A stretch of DNA of 64,000 nucleotides, from NCBI RefSeq assembly GCF_008764295.1, contig NZ_VTQX01000002.1:149898-213897 (forward strand), in the 5' to 3' direction. The notes beneath the pieces were generated by a model. The model ran no database searches, was not told the origin of the DNA, and saw only the letters and a list, made by a program, of their open reading frames with translations. Made by a program: the position numbers and the translations under genes. Positions 8,137 to 17,484 of this stretch are shown piece by piece (position 1 is the stretch's first letter; every line of letters starts with the position of its first letter). The DNA is from Bacillus methanolicus (GTDB lineage: Bacteria; Bacillota; Bacilli; Bacillales; Cytobacillaceae).

Positions 8137-8439
8137 ATGGAGGTTAATTTGAAATTGATTTTTCTTGTATTTGTATACTTATTTTTCTTTAATACTGTTG
8201 GTATGGTATTGATGTACCTAGATAAAAAAAAGGCTATCAAAGGGGAGTGGAGAATTAAAGAAAAAACATTATTTAAAATTGCGTTGTTGGGTGGCTCTGT
8301 TGGAATTTTGCTAGGCGGCCAGCAATTTCGGCATAAAACCCACCATAATTCATTCAAATATGGAATTCCGGTTATCATTACATTCCAAATCGCATTGATC
8401 ATCTTTGCCATTTATTTCTTTCAAAATAACCCCATTTGA
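8137..8439 (+). CDS. Element-borne DUF1294 (YsdA-like) membrane protein
   Basis: This complete DUF1294 protein has 100 residues from the ATG, which has AAAGGA five bases upstream. A TTG at 8,149 with GGAGG five bases upstream gives 96 residues and aligns better with YsdA. It has a first membrane helix, the family pattern LMYLDKKKA, WRIKEKTL, ALLGGSVG and FRHKTHH, and a second C-terminal helix. It lies inside the mobile element, on the strand opposite to the broken native ysdA, and its sequence clearly differs from the native copy. An attractive inference is that it replaces the gene destroyed by the insertion. The cellular role of DUF1294 is unknown. Confidence 0.88.
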   Translation: MEVNLKLIFLVFVYLFFFNTVGMVLMYLDKKKAIKGEWRIKEKTLFKIALLGGSVGILLGGQQFRHKTHHNSFKYGIPVIITFQIALIIFAIYFFQNNPI

Positions 8440-8500
8440 TGAAAGGACATAAAATGCAATTCACCAATAATCCCCAAAACTAAATAATGGTTTTATCATA

Positions 8501-8529
8501 AAAAGGGATAACGTTCTGCTATCCCTTTT
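8501..8529. terminator. Bidirectional terminator between DUF1294 gene and cadA
   Basis: AAAAGGGATA and TATCCCTTTT form a 10-bp stem with a 9-base loop. The A-rich and T-rich outer arms let it serve both the plus-strand DUF1294 gene and the minus-strand cadA gene that converge here. Confidence 0.75.
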
Positions 8530-8539
8530 ACATATGATT

Positions 8540-10669
8540 CTATTCTTTTACTTTTAGCAATCGTAAACTGTTTAATGTTACAAGTAACGTTGCTCCCATA
8601 TCAGCAAATATCGCTATCCATAGTGTTAACCAACCGGGCATGACTAACAGTAATGCCACTAATTTAATCGCTAAAGAGAAGGTAATGTTTTGCTTGATGA
8701 TTGTTAAAGCCTTACGGCTTAATTTTATTGTATATGGTAACCTACTCAAATCATCAGACATTAATGCGATGTCAGCCGTTTCTAAAGCTGTATCAGTTCC
8801 AGCACCACCCATCGCTACACCAACGGTAGATGCTGCAAGTGCTGGAGCATCGTTCACGCCATCTCCGACCATTCCCACACTTTGATGTTTTTCTCGAAGT
8901 TCTTTAATGAAATTCAACTTATCCTCTGGAAGTAAATCAGCTTTAATATCAGAAACACCAATTTGTTTTCCAATTGCACTTGCAGTTCTTTGATTATCAC
9001 CTGTAAGCATTACTGTTTCAATTCCAATATTATTCAATTTACCGATGACTTCTTTTGATGTTTCCCTAATTTCATCAGCTACAGCAATTAACGAAAGAAT
9101 CTCTTTTTTCGTTCCTAGCACCATCACGGTTTTTCCTTGGGTCTGCATTTCTGTAATCTTTTGTTTTCTATCACTTTCAATGCTTCCATGCAATTCTTCA
9201 AAAAGTGCTGGGCTTCCGACATAATACTTTTCGTTATTTACTTTGGCTTTTACACCTTTACCCGTAATGGATTGGAAGTCTTCAATCATTACATCATTAA
9301 AGTCTGATCCATTTTCTTCTGCTTTTCTCATAATTGCTGAAGCAAGTGGATGCTGCGATCCTTTTTCAATGGCTGCTGTTATGGTCATTAATTCATTTTC
9401 ATTTCCACCATATGTCACAATGTCTGTTACAGCAGGAATCCCTTTTGTTAATGTTCCTGTTTTATCAAAGGCAATCGCTTTTAAGTGTCCTGCTTCTTCT
9501 AAATGGATACCACCTTTAATTAAAACACCATTTTTCGCTGCATTTCCTATTGCTGTAACAACAGCAACTGGAGTTGAGACTACTAAGGCACAAGGACAAC
9601 CAACCACTAACACAGCTAATCCTTGATAAATCCATTGGCTCCAGTCTCCCCCAAATAATGGTGGAACTACCGCAATTAAAAGAGCTAGTATCACAATCGC
9701 TGGTGTATAGTATTTTGCAAATTTATCGACAAACGCTTGAGAAGGGGCCCGTTCTGCTTGGGCTTCTTCTACCAAGTGAATGATTTTTGAAAGAGTAGTA
9801 TCTTCAACTCGTTTTGTTACTTTAACCTCAAGTAACCCTTCTTCATTCAGGGTTCCTGCAAATACTTCATCATGTGTGGTTTTCGTTACTGGAACACTTT
9901 CACCTGTAATCGCAGCCTGATTTAATGTCGATGTACCTTTAACCACTACTCCATCCATTGCTAACTTTTGACCGGGCTTAACAATCATGATGTCTCCAAC
10001 TTGAATATCATCAACATGAATCATCATTTCTTCATTGCCACGTCGAATTAACGCTTCTTTTGGGGCAATATCCATTAAAGATTCAATAGATTGACGTGCT
10101 TTATCCATTGAATAACGCTCTAATGCTTCACTAATCGCAAATAGGATAACAACGGTTGCCCCTTCACCCCATTCACCAATGATTGCAGCTCCTATAATGG
10201 CAATAGTCATAAGCGTATTCATATCGAAATTTAATCTGCTTAGATTTTTGAGACCTTTAATGAATAACGAATATCCACCGATTAAAATGGACCCTGCATA
10301 TCCAATTGTCGGTAGAACATGCTCCTCACCATACTGCTCTCCTAAGAACCAACTAACCACAAGTAAAAGAGCTGATATATATACCTTAATGTTTTCTTTC
10401 TGCTTCCAAAAAGGTTCTCGCTCTACCCTTTGTTCTTTTTCATCTCGAATTTTTAAATTTTCAAATGCTCCTGCTTTTTCTAATTCTTCAATTGTTGTCG
10501 TCCCTTTAACATAAACTTTAGATGCTCCGAAGTTTACTTTCGCATCCTGAACACCGGGAAGTTCTTTAACATTATTTTCAAAAATGGCTGCACAGTTAGT
10601 ACAAGTAAATCCTTGAACACGATAGGCTTTCATTTCTTCTTCATATAGTTTTGCTTTCTCACTAGACAT
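8540..10669 (-). CDS. cadA: Cadmium/zinc-exporting P1B-type ATPase CadA
   Basis: This 709-residue heavy-metal pump shows every P-type landmark. It has one N-terminal HMA domain with the metal pair Cys23 and Cys26 (CTNC), TGES at 255-258, the membrane CPC at 358-360, and the phosphorylated Asp402 in DKTGT. The HP pair is at 440-441 and GDGVNDAP lies near residue 605. CPC with a single HMA and a CadC partner marks the Cd2+/Zn2+/Pb2+ class (CadA of plasmid pI258 is 727 residues). It would export toxic divalent metals from the cytoplasm using ATP. It overlaps cadC by 8 bp, so the two are translated together, and it is the passenger resistance of the mobile element. Confidence 0.95.
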   Translation of the reverse strand: MSSEKAKLYEEEMKAYRVQGFTCTNCAAIFENNVKELPGVQDAKVNFGASKVYVKGTTTIEELEKAGAFENLKIRDEKEQRVEREPFWKQKENIKVYISALLLVVSWFLGEQYGEEHVLPTIGYAGSILIGGYSLFIKGLKNLSRLNFDMNTLMTIAIIGAAIIGEWGEGATVVILFAISEALERYSMDKARQSIESLMDIAPKEALIRRGNEEMMIHVDDIQVGDIMIVKPGQKLAMDGVVVKGTSTLNQAAITGESVPVTKTTHDEVFAGTLNEEGLLEVKVTKRVEDTTLSKIIHLVEEAQAERAPSQAFVDKFAKYYTPAIVILALLIAVVPPLFGGDWSQWIYQGLAVLVVGCPCALVVSTPVAVVTAIGNAAKNGVLIKGGIHLEEAGHLKAIAFDKTGTLTKGIPAVTDIVTYGGNENELMTITAAIEKGSQHPLASAIMRKAEENGSDFNDVMIEDFQSITGKGVKAKVNNEKYYVGSPALFEELHGSIESDRKQKITEMQTQGKTVMVLGTKKEILSLIAVADEIRETSKEVIGKLNNIGIETVMLTGDNQRTASAIGKQIGVSDIKADLLPEDKLNFIKELREKHQSVGMVGDGVNDAPALAASTVGVAMGGAGTDTALETADIALMSDDLSRLPYTIKLSRKALTIIKQNITFSLAIKLVALLLVMPGWLTLWIAIFADMGATLLVTLNSLRLLKVKE

Positions 10670-11030
10670 TGCTCTTCACCTCTTTCTTATGTGCTAATGC
10701 AATCATCATAATTTGTCTGATATGCTCATCATCTAATGAATAAAATGCCAGTTTGCCTTCTTTTCTAAATTTCACAACCCCCTGTTTATGAAGGGAGCGT
10801 AAATGATGAGAAGCATTTGCAACTGTAACACCTACTATATTTGCGATGTCACACACACACAGTTCTTCATCTTGACACAAAGCATAGGTAATTTTTGCTC
10901 TATTTTCATCAGCAATAGCTTTTAACATTTGGGCAACACTAACAATGTCAATTGCTTGTAAATCCCCTTGTATTCGATTGACTTTTTCTTCATCATAACA
11001 ATAAATCTCACAGGTATCTTTTTTATTCAT
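10662..11030 (-). CDS. cadC: ArsR/SmtB family metal-responsive repressor CadC
   Basis: This 122-residue winged-helix repressor carries the metal ligands known for CadC at the same residue numbers. The alpha3N site is Cys7, Cys11, Cys58 and Cys60 (ELCVCD). The alpha5 site is Asp101, His103, His114 and Glu117. The DNA-recognition helix is [15 protein letters not shown]. Binding of Cd, Pb or Zn should release it from the operator just upstream and induce cadCA. The start has a weak GGAG site. It is the first gene of the two-gene operon. Confidence 0.95.
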   Translation of the reverse strand: MNKKDTCEIYCYDEEKVNRIQGDLQAIDIVSVAQMLKAIADENRAKITYALCQDEELCVCDIANIVGVTVANASHHLRSLHKQGVVKFRKEGKLAFYSLDDEHIRQIMMIALAHKKEVKSNV

Positions 11031-11069
11031 TTTCTCACTCCATTCTCATTCAAGTATTCATTTGATTAT

Positions 11070-11115
11070 ATTATACTTCATTTAACCAAATACATTCAAG
11101 TATATATTTGAATGT
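11070..11115 (-). promoter_or_regulatory. cadCA promoter and CadC operator
   Basis: On the minus strand TTGAAT (11,094-11,099) and TATAAT (11,070-11,075) are 18 bp apart. The -35 lies within the inverted repeat ACATTCAA-N8-TTGAATGT (11,092-11,115), which resembles the CadC operator (ACTCAAATAAATATTTGAAT type). A second, weaker half-palindrome ATTCAAGTATTCATTTGAT lies at 11,048-11,066, close to the expected start of transcription. Confidence 0.8.
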
Positions 11116-11217
11116 TTTTAAAATAAGAATCTGGATAATTCTGACTCCTGATGTTTGTTTTTCTTAATTAACCTTTCTTCGCATAAAATTAAGTCCACGA
11201 TTTGTTTATGAAAACAA

Positions 11218-11248
11218 AAGAACAAGCTATAATGAATAGCTTGTTCTT
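11218..11248 (-). terminator. Terminator of the recombinase operon
   Basis: AAGAACAAGCT and AGCTTGTTCTT form a perfect 11-bp stem with a 9-base loop. On the minus strand TTGTTTT follows. It lies 47 bp after the stop of the coiled-coil gene and separates that operon from cadCA. Confidence 0.85.
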
Positions 11249-11294
11249 TATAAATTTTTGGATTCAACTATCCTCTAATTCCTTAGATTTTAAA

Positions 11295-11852
11295 TCAACT
11301 GAAGGATACAATTTTTTTATTATTCTGATCAGCAACTTCCTTACGCAATTTATTGTTTTCAATTTCTAATTTTTGAATATCCTTTTGTCTATCTTCTATT
11401 TGTTGGATAAGACGTTTATTTTCAGCTTCCAACTTTTCTATATATAATTTCATTTCGAAGCTGTCAACTACTTTCTGTCTTAATCCATCTATATACATGG
11501 AAAGCTCCCCTTTTTCACTTTTGAGCTTTTTAGTCCTATTTATATTCAAAATGTCGTCTTTTTCAATTTCTTGAATTCGTTTTTCAATATAGAGTTTTAA
11601 TGTATTTGTATTGAGGTTAATCTGGCTTCTTGGTACTTTTGCCCCCGATGAAACAGAGGAAATAGATAGTTTATTAGACTGCTTTATTTGTTCGTTTAAT
11701 TGTCTTTGTTTCATACAGAACTTTTGTAGATATTCTTCTAACAAGATCAATTGATCCTGTATTTTTGTGCTACTAATTTCACTTAATTCACCAATACCAT
11801 ATCTTAGAGTGTTTTCATTTACACACTCTTTAAGTTCAATGTCGATGCCCAT
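11295..11852 (-). CDS. Coiled-coil accessory protein of the transposition operon, TnpC-like
   Basis: This 185-residue protein is charged and largely helical. Residues 85-180 form long heptad-like stretches (EKLEAENKRLIQQIEDRQKD, EIENNKLRKEV) typical of a coiled coil. It is the last gene of the recombinase operon and starts 34 bp inside the 625-aa gene. In Tn554 the third gene, tnpC (125 residues), influences transposition frequency and orientation. Position and coiled-coil character suggest the same part here, but sequence homology was not tested. No catalytic motif is seen. Confidence 0.7.
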   Translation of the reverse strand: MGIDIELKECVNENTLRYGIGELSEISSTKIQDQLILLEEYLQKFCMKQRQLNEQIKQSNKLSISSVSSGAKVPRSQINLNTNTLKLYIEKRIQEIEKDDILNINRTKKLKSEKGELSMYIDGLRQKVVDSFEMKLYIEKLEAENKRLIQQIEDRQKDIQKLEIENNKLRKEVADQNNKKIVSFS

Positions 11853-13696
11853 TTGGTAATCTCCTTGTTAACATTTTCAATATCGGAAATTATGATTTTT
11901 AATTGTGGGTAAGAAGATAAAATGAATTCTTTTCCTTTCTCGTTCAAAATAGAAAGAAGTAATTCATGCTCTTGTAAAACCCGGTTTTGATAAAACTTAA
12001 TTAAAGAAGAAAATTCATTCTCATAATCCCTTTGATACTTTGAGTCCTGTTGAACTAATTCTTTGTTATGTTGAACGATTTTTGACTTATCAATAAATCG
12101 TTTATAGGTGAAATCAAACGATTCAATATTAGGTACTTTTGGACTTAGAAAATACCATTTTTCAAAGGTTGCAAGACGATATTGACGCTCACACAACATT
12201 CCTAAATGTTTAGTACATACCCCAACAACGCTTTCACGTAAGGGGTTATATTTTAATGTATTGATAATTTCATCAATATCTTTAAAAATATTGAATTTCT
12301 TCTTTTTGAGAAATTTATTAATCTCTTCATATGCTTTTATTAATTCTGGTTCTGATAGTTCTTTTTTTATCAAGTGATTTTGATTGTTTAGTTCCAAACC
12401 TAAAGAAGTTCCATCATTCGTTGCCCGTTGAAATAGTGTTTCCTTTATAAGTTCATCTCTAAAATAGTGCTTTGTCATTTCTTCAGTCAAATGATTCATA
12501 TGCTCTCTTATCCATTGCAAACTAACTTTATCTTTTAGAATATTAGCAACGGCTACTCTAAATTGATGTGGATTTAAAGTATAAATAGTATCACCTTTTT
12601 TGGGGACATTTGGTAAGGTTTTTGGGATTGTACTCTTTAAATAGCTGTCAATCTTCAGTAAATGAATTTGGGCTTTTTCATATTCAGATATACGATCAAA
12701 CAATTCATTTTGATTTCTATAAAAAAAGGCATCAAAGAGATAATCAAATGTTGTCCGACCATATATCTTATTAAACTTGTTCAAAAATAGATAATTGGTG
12801 CTTCCCTTTTTTCTCCTGTCTTTTGAAAGTTTCACAAGAATCTGATAAGCCTGTACAGTTTCAGGAAAAGCGATTGTTTTAGTCCATTTGCCATTATTTT
12901 CAGCAGTTGTTTTAAAAGTAAAAAATTCAAGTATGAATGCTTTTGCTTTTTTGTTTAAGATTGTAATGTCCTTTAATTTACCAGCTTCTAATCTGTGAAG
13001 TTCTCCTTTTCTCATTCCTGTGTGGGATAAAATAACAATTAGACACGCCATCATTCGATCTTGTTTTCTAAGGCTTTCATCCTTCATATCTTTTAAGGCA
13101 CATTTAACAACAAGATTAAAAATTCTTTTTGGGATATTTGGTGTTTTACGAACCTCTTTTTCCGCTTTTCTTTCTGCTATTGGAACAGTAAGTATCTTTT
13201 GAAACTCCGATAAATCTATGTCACATCCAGCGAATTGAACTTCCTGCAAAAATCTCCCAACACTTTTAAGGAGCGTTGATAGATAGTTTTTTGTTAAATT
13301 ACTTTTTTTAAGAGTTTCTACATATTCCTTAATGATCTCTGGTGTTAGGTATCTTAAATCATACATAAATTTTTCTTTTTCCAGATAAAAAATGAATCTT
13401 TTTATATCATTGAATCTGCTATAAACTGTACTGTTTCTATTTCGTTTATTAAACAGCTCACGCAGCATAATTTTTTTCAATAATACTCTAAACATTTTTG
13501 ACTTGATAGGGGAAAAATCAAGTGGGTGTGCCTTTGGGTGTAGTTTATCGGCAATCTCCCATCTATTATCAGAAAACCTCAAATTTGTCCTAATCAAGAG
13601 GGGGGGTTCATCAATAAAATCACTTTCTAGGTAATTCTGTTGCCCGGATAAAGTACTTGCATTATCTATATTCCACTCTATTTTCTCAGTGTTCAT
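11819..13696 (-). CDS. Tyrosine recombinase/integrase, 625 aa (TnpB-like)
   Basis: The phage-integrase fold is recognised by Arg229 in SHTGMRKGELHRL, His377 and Arg380 in NPHQFRVAVANIL, His402 in EHMNHLTEEM and the nucleophile Tyr411 in TKHYFRDE. The catalytic set is therefore complete. An N-terminal SAM-like arm of about 190 residues precedes it. A C-terminal tail of about 200 residues includes two Cys (GVCTKHLGMLC) that could bind metal or DNA. The length matches Tn554 TnpB (about 630). It overlaps its neighbours on both sides by 11 and 34 bp, so all four proteins are probably made from one message in fixed proportion. Confidence 0.88.
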   Translation of the reverse strand: MNTEKIEWNIDNASTLSGQQNYLESDFIDEPPLLIRTNLRFSDNRWEIADKLHPKAHPLDFSPIKSKMFRVLLKKIMLRELFNKRNRNSTVYSRFNDIKRFIFYLEKEKFMYDLRYLTPEIIKEYVETLKKSNLTKNYLSTLLKSVGRFLQEVQFAGCDIDLSEFQKILTVPIAERKAEKEVRKTPNIPKRIFNLVVKCALKDMKDESLRKQDRMMACLIVILSHTGMRKGELHRLEAGKLKDITILNKKAKAFILEFFTFKTTAENNGKWTKTIAFPETVQAYQILVKLSKDRRKKGSTNYLFLNKFNKIYGRTTFDYLFDAFFYRNQNELFDRISEYEKAQIHLLKIDSYLKSTIPKTLPNVPKKGDTIYTLNPHQFRVAVANILKDKVSLQWIREHMNHLTEEMTKHYFRDELIKETLFQRATNDGTSLGLELNNQNHLIKKELSEPELIKAYEEINKFLKKKKFNIFKDIDEIINTLKYNPLRESVVGVCTKHLGMLCERQYRLATFEKWYFLSPKVPNIESFDFTYKRFIDKSKIVQHNKELVQQDSKYQRDYENEFSSLIKFYQNRVLQEHELLLSILNEKGKEFILSSYPQLKIIISDIENVNKEITKWASTLNLKSV

Positions 13697-16112
13697 TTTT
13701 CCCCTCCATAATCGAATACATTTTTGCTAAGTAACTTCCATACAACTCCATCAAACCTGAATAAAAGTTCCTCTCAGCCACTGAGGTCGCATTTTCTTTA
13801 TTTTTTTTATAAACTTTCATTTTCTCTTCAAAATAAGAACTTCGTTCAATAGTTGTTACAAACTTTTTACAAGTCAAACATTTATAAAAACTTTCTTCGT
13901 CCAGTCCAACTTTTATACATGATTCACTTGCACAATTACCCGCACCATCTTGAACAGGTGGTAAGTTTTTAACTGATTCAATATCAACAACTTCTCCCTG
14001 TAATTCATCATCCAAAATTGAAACTTCATAAAGTGCCTCAACATACCGTTTTGTATTCTCTCTATCACGATAATGTTTAGCTGCAACTCCGGCTGTGTTT
14101 CCTGTGATTACGCCAACCTCTAATGTTGAAATAAGACCATCCTCAACCATTTGCCAAGCTCTCTCAATATATGTATCTCGTAAATTATTAGGGCTGTACT
14201 GTAATCTAATTTTCTCTTGATCATATAAGTTCTTACAAACTTCTGTAAATAAATGAATAAATCTTCCCTTTATTCTAATCACTTTATTATCAAGATAGTA
14301 ATGACTACAAATAAAAATATATTTTTTTAAAGGTGAATCTGCTTTTTCATAAATTGCTTGAGTTAGTTTTAAAGCCCTTTCAATTAATCGAATATGTTCT
14401 ATCATGAAGATCTCTGTCTTATATTTTCTTCCAGAAGTCTTAGAGTAATATTTAATTGTGCCAAATTCCCCACTATCATCAATTGATACAATGCAATCTC
14501 TTTCTAATCCCAATATCTCACCGTGACGAAGTTTTGTTTCAATAGATAATTGTAAAACAATTAATAATGTTTCATCTTCTTTAGTCTTTACTCTTCGAGT
14601 AAATTCCTTTTGTATTTCGGTAAAGTCTTCTGATGGAATTGGAATTCCACCCTTATTTTCAATTTGAATTGAACTGAATTGGTCAATACTCAACATAGTA
14701 ATGCTATATTTACGTTGAATATGTTTTAGATAACTGCGTATGATAACAATTCGTGATTTGGTTGTTTTATCGTTGTAATTTTCATTTGATATGAGACTTG
14801 CATGATAATAAATTAAAAATCTGTTTGAAAAAGGATTAACCTCACTTGAACCCAATAGTTTGTCGGATACCGTTAATGAAGGTTTTAAGGTTAATACTTT
14901 CATTTCATCTTGATAATACATTTCTGCTTGGTTTAAAAAGTCTACTAAGACATAAAAATGGTTGTAAGTACCTCGATATGTCAAATCAGATTTCCATATG
15001 TAATCTTTTAAGTCTTCTCTAAATTCGATATTGTGTACCTTCTCAAAGTTCATAAAGGAATTATTAATGTTTCCTATGTGAGTTCCACTTTTATTAAGGT
15101 CAGCAACAACAAACCACTTATCGCTTTCAGAATAGTCGCCTATTCCATTGGTGTTTACAACCTCATAGCCCTCTTCAAGACTTTTTTGATATAGGTTGTG
15201 TGTGAAAAGATCTCTGTTGAAAAAAAACGAATTGAATAACCTTTCTCCTGTTTCTTCTAAATACATATCATCTATGTATCTATAAAACATTGAGAGAAAA
15301 GGGTAGGCTTCACGTCTTCCAAGAGGATTATATTCATCATTCATGCGATTAAAATAGATCAATTGCTCTTTAAACGTTTTCTCGTTAAAATCCTCAAATC
15401 TATTAATTTTGTAGCCACTTAAACTATCCTCAAATAATGTAGTCATTACTCTATGTTGGATGGTAAATTTGAAACCGCTTTGTTGATCAAAAATCTCTAA
15501 AAAACTTTTCACAATACTAAATAAAAACTTATTATCCGTAGGCATAAAAAAATTGCCGTACATGAACTTATTATGAGCGTAATAACCTATCTGTATAATT
15601 TGTCCAACCTTTGAATTAATCGGAAAATTGGTACTGATTCTTTCAATAAAAGGAGTTATATTAAGTTTTTTCTTACTTCTCAATTCAAACTCATATGGCA
15701 AGAACAGATTTCTATAATTTACTATAAACAACTTCACTTCGGGATTCTTAATCACATCAAAAGAGATGATATTTTGATATAAATTGCTAATCAGCTCTCT
15801 TGATGTTTGGGAGAAATTACCAAGTTTAGAGATTTCATGAAAAATGAAACAATAATTTTCCCAATTAAAATCCTCTTGGCTTCGTATGTATTTTCCGATA
15901 ATTAACAAAAATTTTTTGATATACAATAATTTCAAGTTTCCTCTTTTTGCTTTGAATTTCCGTTTCATCAGAATGTCGCAAGTATCCTTAGTTTGAAGCC
16001 ATTCCCAAAGTAAATTTTTTATTTGCAAATCGGATTCAAGAGATGCAATTATTGAGATAATGGTCTCGTTTTCAATGTCAGTATAATAATCATTTGTTTT
16101 TGTCTTTATCAT
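13686..16112 (-). CDS. Large tyrosine-recombinase-like protein, 808 aa, altered active site
   Basis: The C-terminal part has the tyrosine recombinase layout. Arg529 lies in ETKLRHGEILGL, Arg645 in SPNNLRDTYIER and Tyr681 in AAKHYRDREN. At the place of the first conserved His (HxxR) is Asn642, and at the second His (LGH) is Asn672. A C-terminal Cys cluster, Cys727, Cys732, Cys745 and Cys748, looks like a zinc ribbon. About 500 residues ahead of the domain match nothing recognised. It may act as a structural or weakly active partner of the two intact recombinases. Its presence makes this operon larger than the Tn554 set. Confidence 0.82.
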   Translation of the reverse strand: MIKTKTNDYYTDIENETIISIIASLESDLQIKNLLWEWLQTKDTCDILMKRKFKAKRGNLKLLYIKKFLLIIGKYIRSQEDFNWENYCFIFHEISKLGNFSQTSRELISNLYQNIISFDVIKNPEVKLFIVNYRNLFLPYEFELRSKKKLNITPFIERISTNFPINSKVGQIIQIGYYAHNKFMYGNFFMPTDNKFLFSIVKSFLEIFDQQSGFKFTIQHRVMTTLFEDSLSGYKINRFEDFNEKTFKEQLIYFNRMNDEYNPLGRREAYPFLSMFYRYIDDMYLEETGERLFNSFFFNRDLFTHNLYQKSLEEGYEVVNTNGIGDYSESDKWFVVADLNKSGTHIGNINNSFMNFEKVHNIEFREDLKDYIWKSDLTYRGTYNHFYVLVDFLNQAEMYYQDEMKVLTLKPSLTVSDKLLGSSEVNPFSNRFLIYYHASLISNENYNDKTTKSRIVIIRSYLKHIQRKYSITMLSIDQFSSIQIENKGGIPIPSEDFTEIQKEFTRRVKTKEDETLLIVLQLSIETKLRHGEILGLERDCIVSIDDSGEFGTIKYYSKTSGRKYKTEIFMIEHIRLIERALKLTQAIYEKADSPLKKYIFICSHYYLDNKVIRIKGRFIHLFTEVCKNLYDQEKIRLQYSPNNLRDTYIERAWQMVEDGLISTLEVGVITGNTAGVAAKHYRDRENTKRYVEALYEVSILDDELQGEVVDIESVKNLPPVQDGAGNCASESCIKVGLDEESFYKCLTCKKFVTTIERSSYFEEKMKVYKKNKENATSVAERNFYSGLMELYGSYLAKMYSIMEGKNEH

Positions 16113-17463
16113 AAGTCTCTTTGTACCTTTCGTTGTTTTTCCTCAATAATTCTACTTTATCTTCATCATCAGGATTATAATAGGCTTCACAACTTTTCGG
16201 ACTGGCATGACGAAGTTCTTTTTGCAGTTCTAAAATTTGCATTCCACTTTTAACTCGTTTCATAGCGAAAGCATGTCGAAAACGATGGCTTAAATTAGTA
16301 GATTTAGAACCTTTATCTACATGAATCCCTGCTTCTTTAAAAATCCCCCGAAGAACATACCCCCATCCAGCCTGTGTAATAGGAGTATAGTGTTGGTGAT
16401 TTAAAAAGATATATTGATTCTCATTGTTTACAAGGTGAGTCGTACTAACCCTGTCTGCTACTGCATTATTTTTTAGGTTTTCCCTTTTAATTGGACTTTT
16501 ACTTAAAAGAATGTCATCTCTCGATTCGTCTATGTATTCTTGAATCAATTCTGCCATTTCTTCTTCAATTAGAACCGTCTGGTATCCAAGGTGATTACCT
16601 TGTTCTCTATACCAAGCATCATTATATTCATCTTTCGATGTAGGAGTTATAACCCCTTTGGCCCTTTGTGTGGGCTTGTCAGACATTCTATCACGGATGA
16701 TGAGGTTATAATAACCTTCTTTATATGATGGCACTATATCTTCAAATGTTAGCCCTAAAACCTCTCCTATACGCAGCCCATAATTATACATCAAATCAAT
16801 AATCACTTTTTCACGTATCCCATAGCTTCTTTCAATTACATCCATAATTCTTTCGTATTGATATGGCTTTATGTATTTCGGAACAGATTGTTGCTTAAAT
16901 ACTTTTTTATTTGCCTTGTATCGTTCCTGAGTCCCTTTATGTGCATGTGCAAAGAATCCATTACCTATAGTTGTACCTATTTTTATCGTTTCAAACAAAA
17001 ATGAATCTGTTATGCCATACATTTTCTCTAAAAAATTTCTATAAACATTTAGATAGTTGTTATATGTCTGATTGTCTCGTCTAACTCGGAGATCAACACT
17101 CCATACACTACCCTCTTTTTTCCCCCCTTCTAAAAACAAGCGTAGATCCCTAATATCACCGCTAGTTAAATTTTGCGGATTATCAATATGTACAAGTTCC
17201 AAAAAGGAGTAGAACACCTTTAAAGCTGAAAAAGCAGTTTCTCTTTTTTTATATTTGTCATCGCCAATCTTTTCATTCAAATAGATATTGGCATCTTCTA
17301 TTAAGTTTCCTTTTAAATCTGTAATTATGAAGTAAGTTTTCCTTCTTACGGTTGATAGCTTTATAAAGCCAATCATCCCAAACTTTTGGATAAGCTCATT
17401 ATTACTGTCGTATCGTTCATAAACTGTTCCTAACGATGTTTGTCTATCCTTAATTACACCCAT
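16090..17463 (-). CDS. Tyrosine recombinase/integrase, 457 aa (TnpA-like)
   Basis: This first gene of the operon has a complete tyrosine recombinase set: Arg231 (NYGLRIGEVLGL), His393 and Arg396 (LSHRFRHAF), His419 (ELRHASPKS) and Tyr428 or Tyr429 (CEAYYN). An N-terminal core-binding domain spans roughly residues 70-190. It is longer than Tn554 TnpA (361). It overlaps the next gene by 23 bp. A GGGGGT ribosome site lies nine bases before the ATG, at the end of a GC-rich leader with predicted hairpins. It should cut and rejoin the element ends and the ysdA target. Confidence 0.9.
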   Translation of the reverse strand: MGVIKDRQTSLGTVYERYDSNNELIQKFGMIGFIKLSTVRRKTYFIITDLKGNLIEDANIYLNEKIGDDKYKKRETAFSALKVFYSFLELVHIDNPQNLTSGDIRDLRLFLEGGKKEGSVWSVDLRVRRDNQTYNNYLNVYRNFLEKMYGITDSFLFETIKIGTTIGNGFFAHAHKGTQERYKANKKVFKQQSVPKYIKPYQYERIMDVIERSYGIREKVIIDLMYNYGLRIGEVLGLTFEDIVPSYKEGYYNLIIRDRMSDKPTQRAKGVITPTSKDEYNDAWYREQGNHLGYQTVLIEEEMAELIQEYIDESRDDILLSKSPIKRENLKNNAVADRVSTTHLVNNENQYIFLNHQHYTPITQAGWGYVLRGIFKEAGIHVDKGSKSTNLSHRFRHAFAMKRVKSGMQILELQKELRHASPKSCEAYYNPDDEDKVELLRKNNERYKETYDKDKNK

Positions 17464-17484
17464 ATAGTTTTACCCCCAAGGTAT

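Noticed and set aside
8124..8411. 95-aa minus-strand frame
   Set aside because: Antisense shadow of the element-borne DUF1294 gene.
9243..9626. 127-aa plus-strand frame
   Set aside because: It is the antisense shadow of cadA, whose catalytic motifs are all intact on the other strand.
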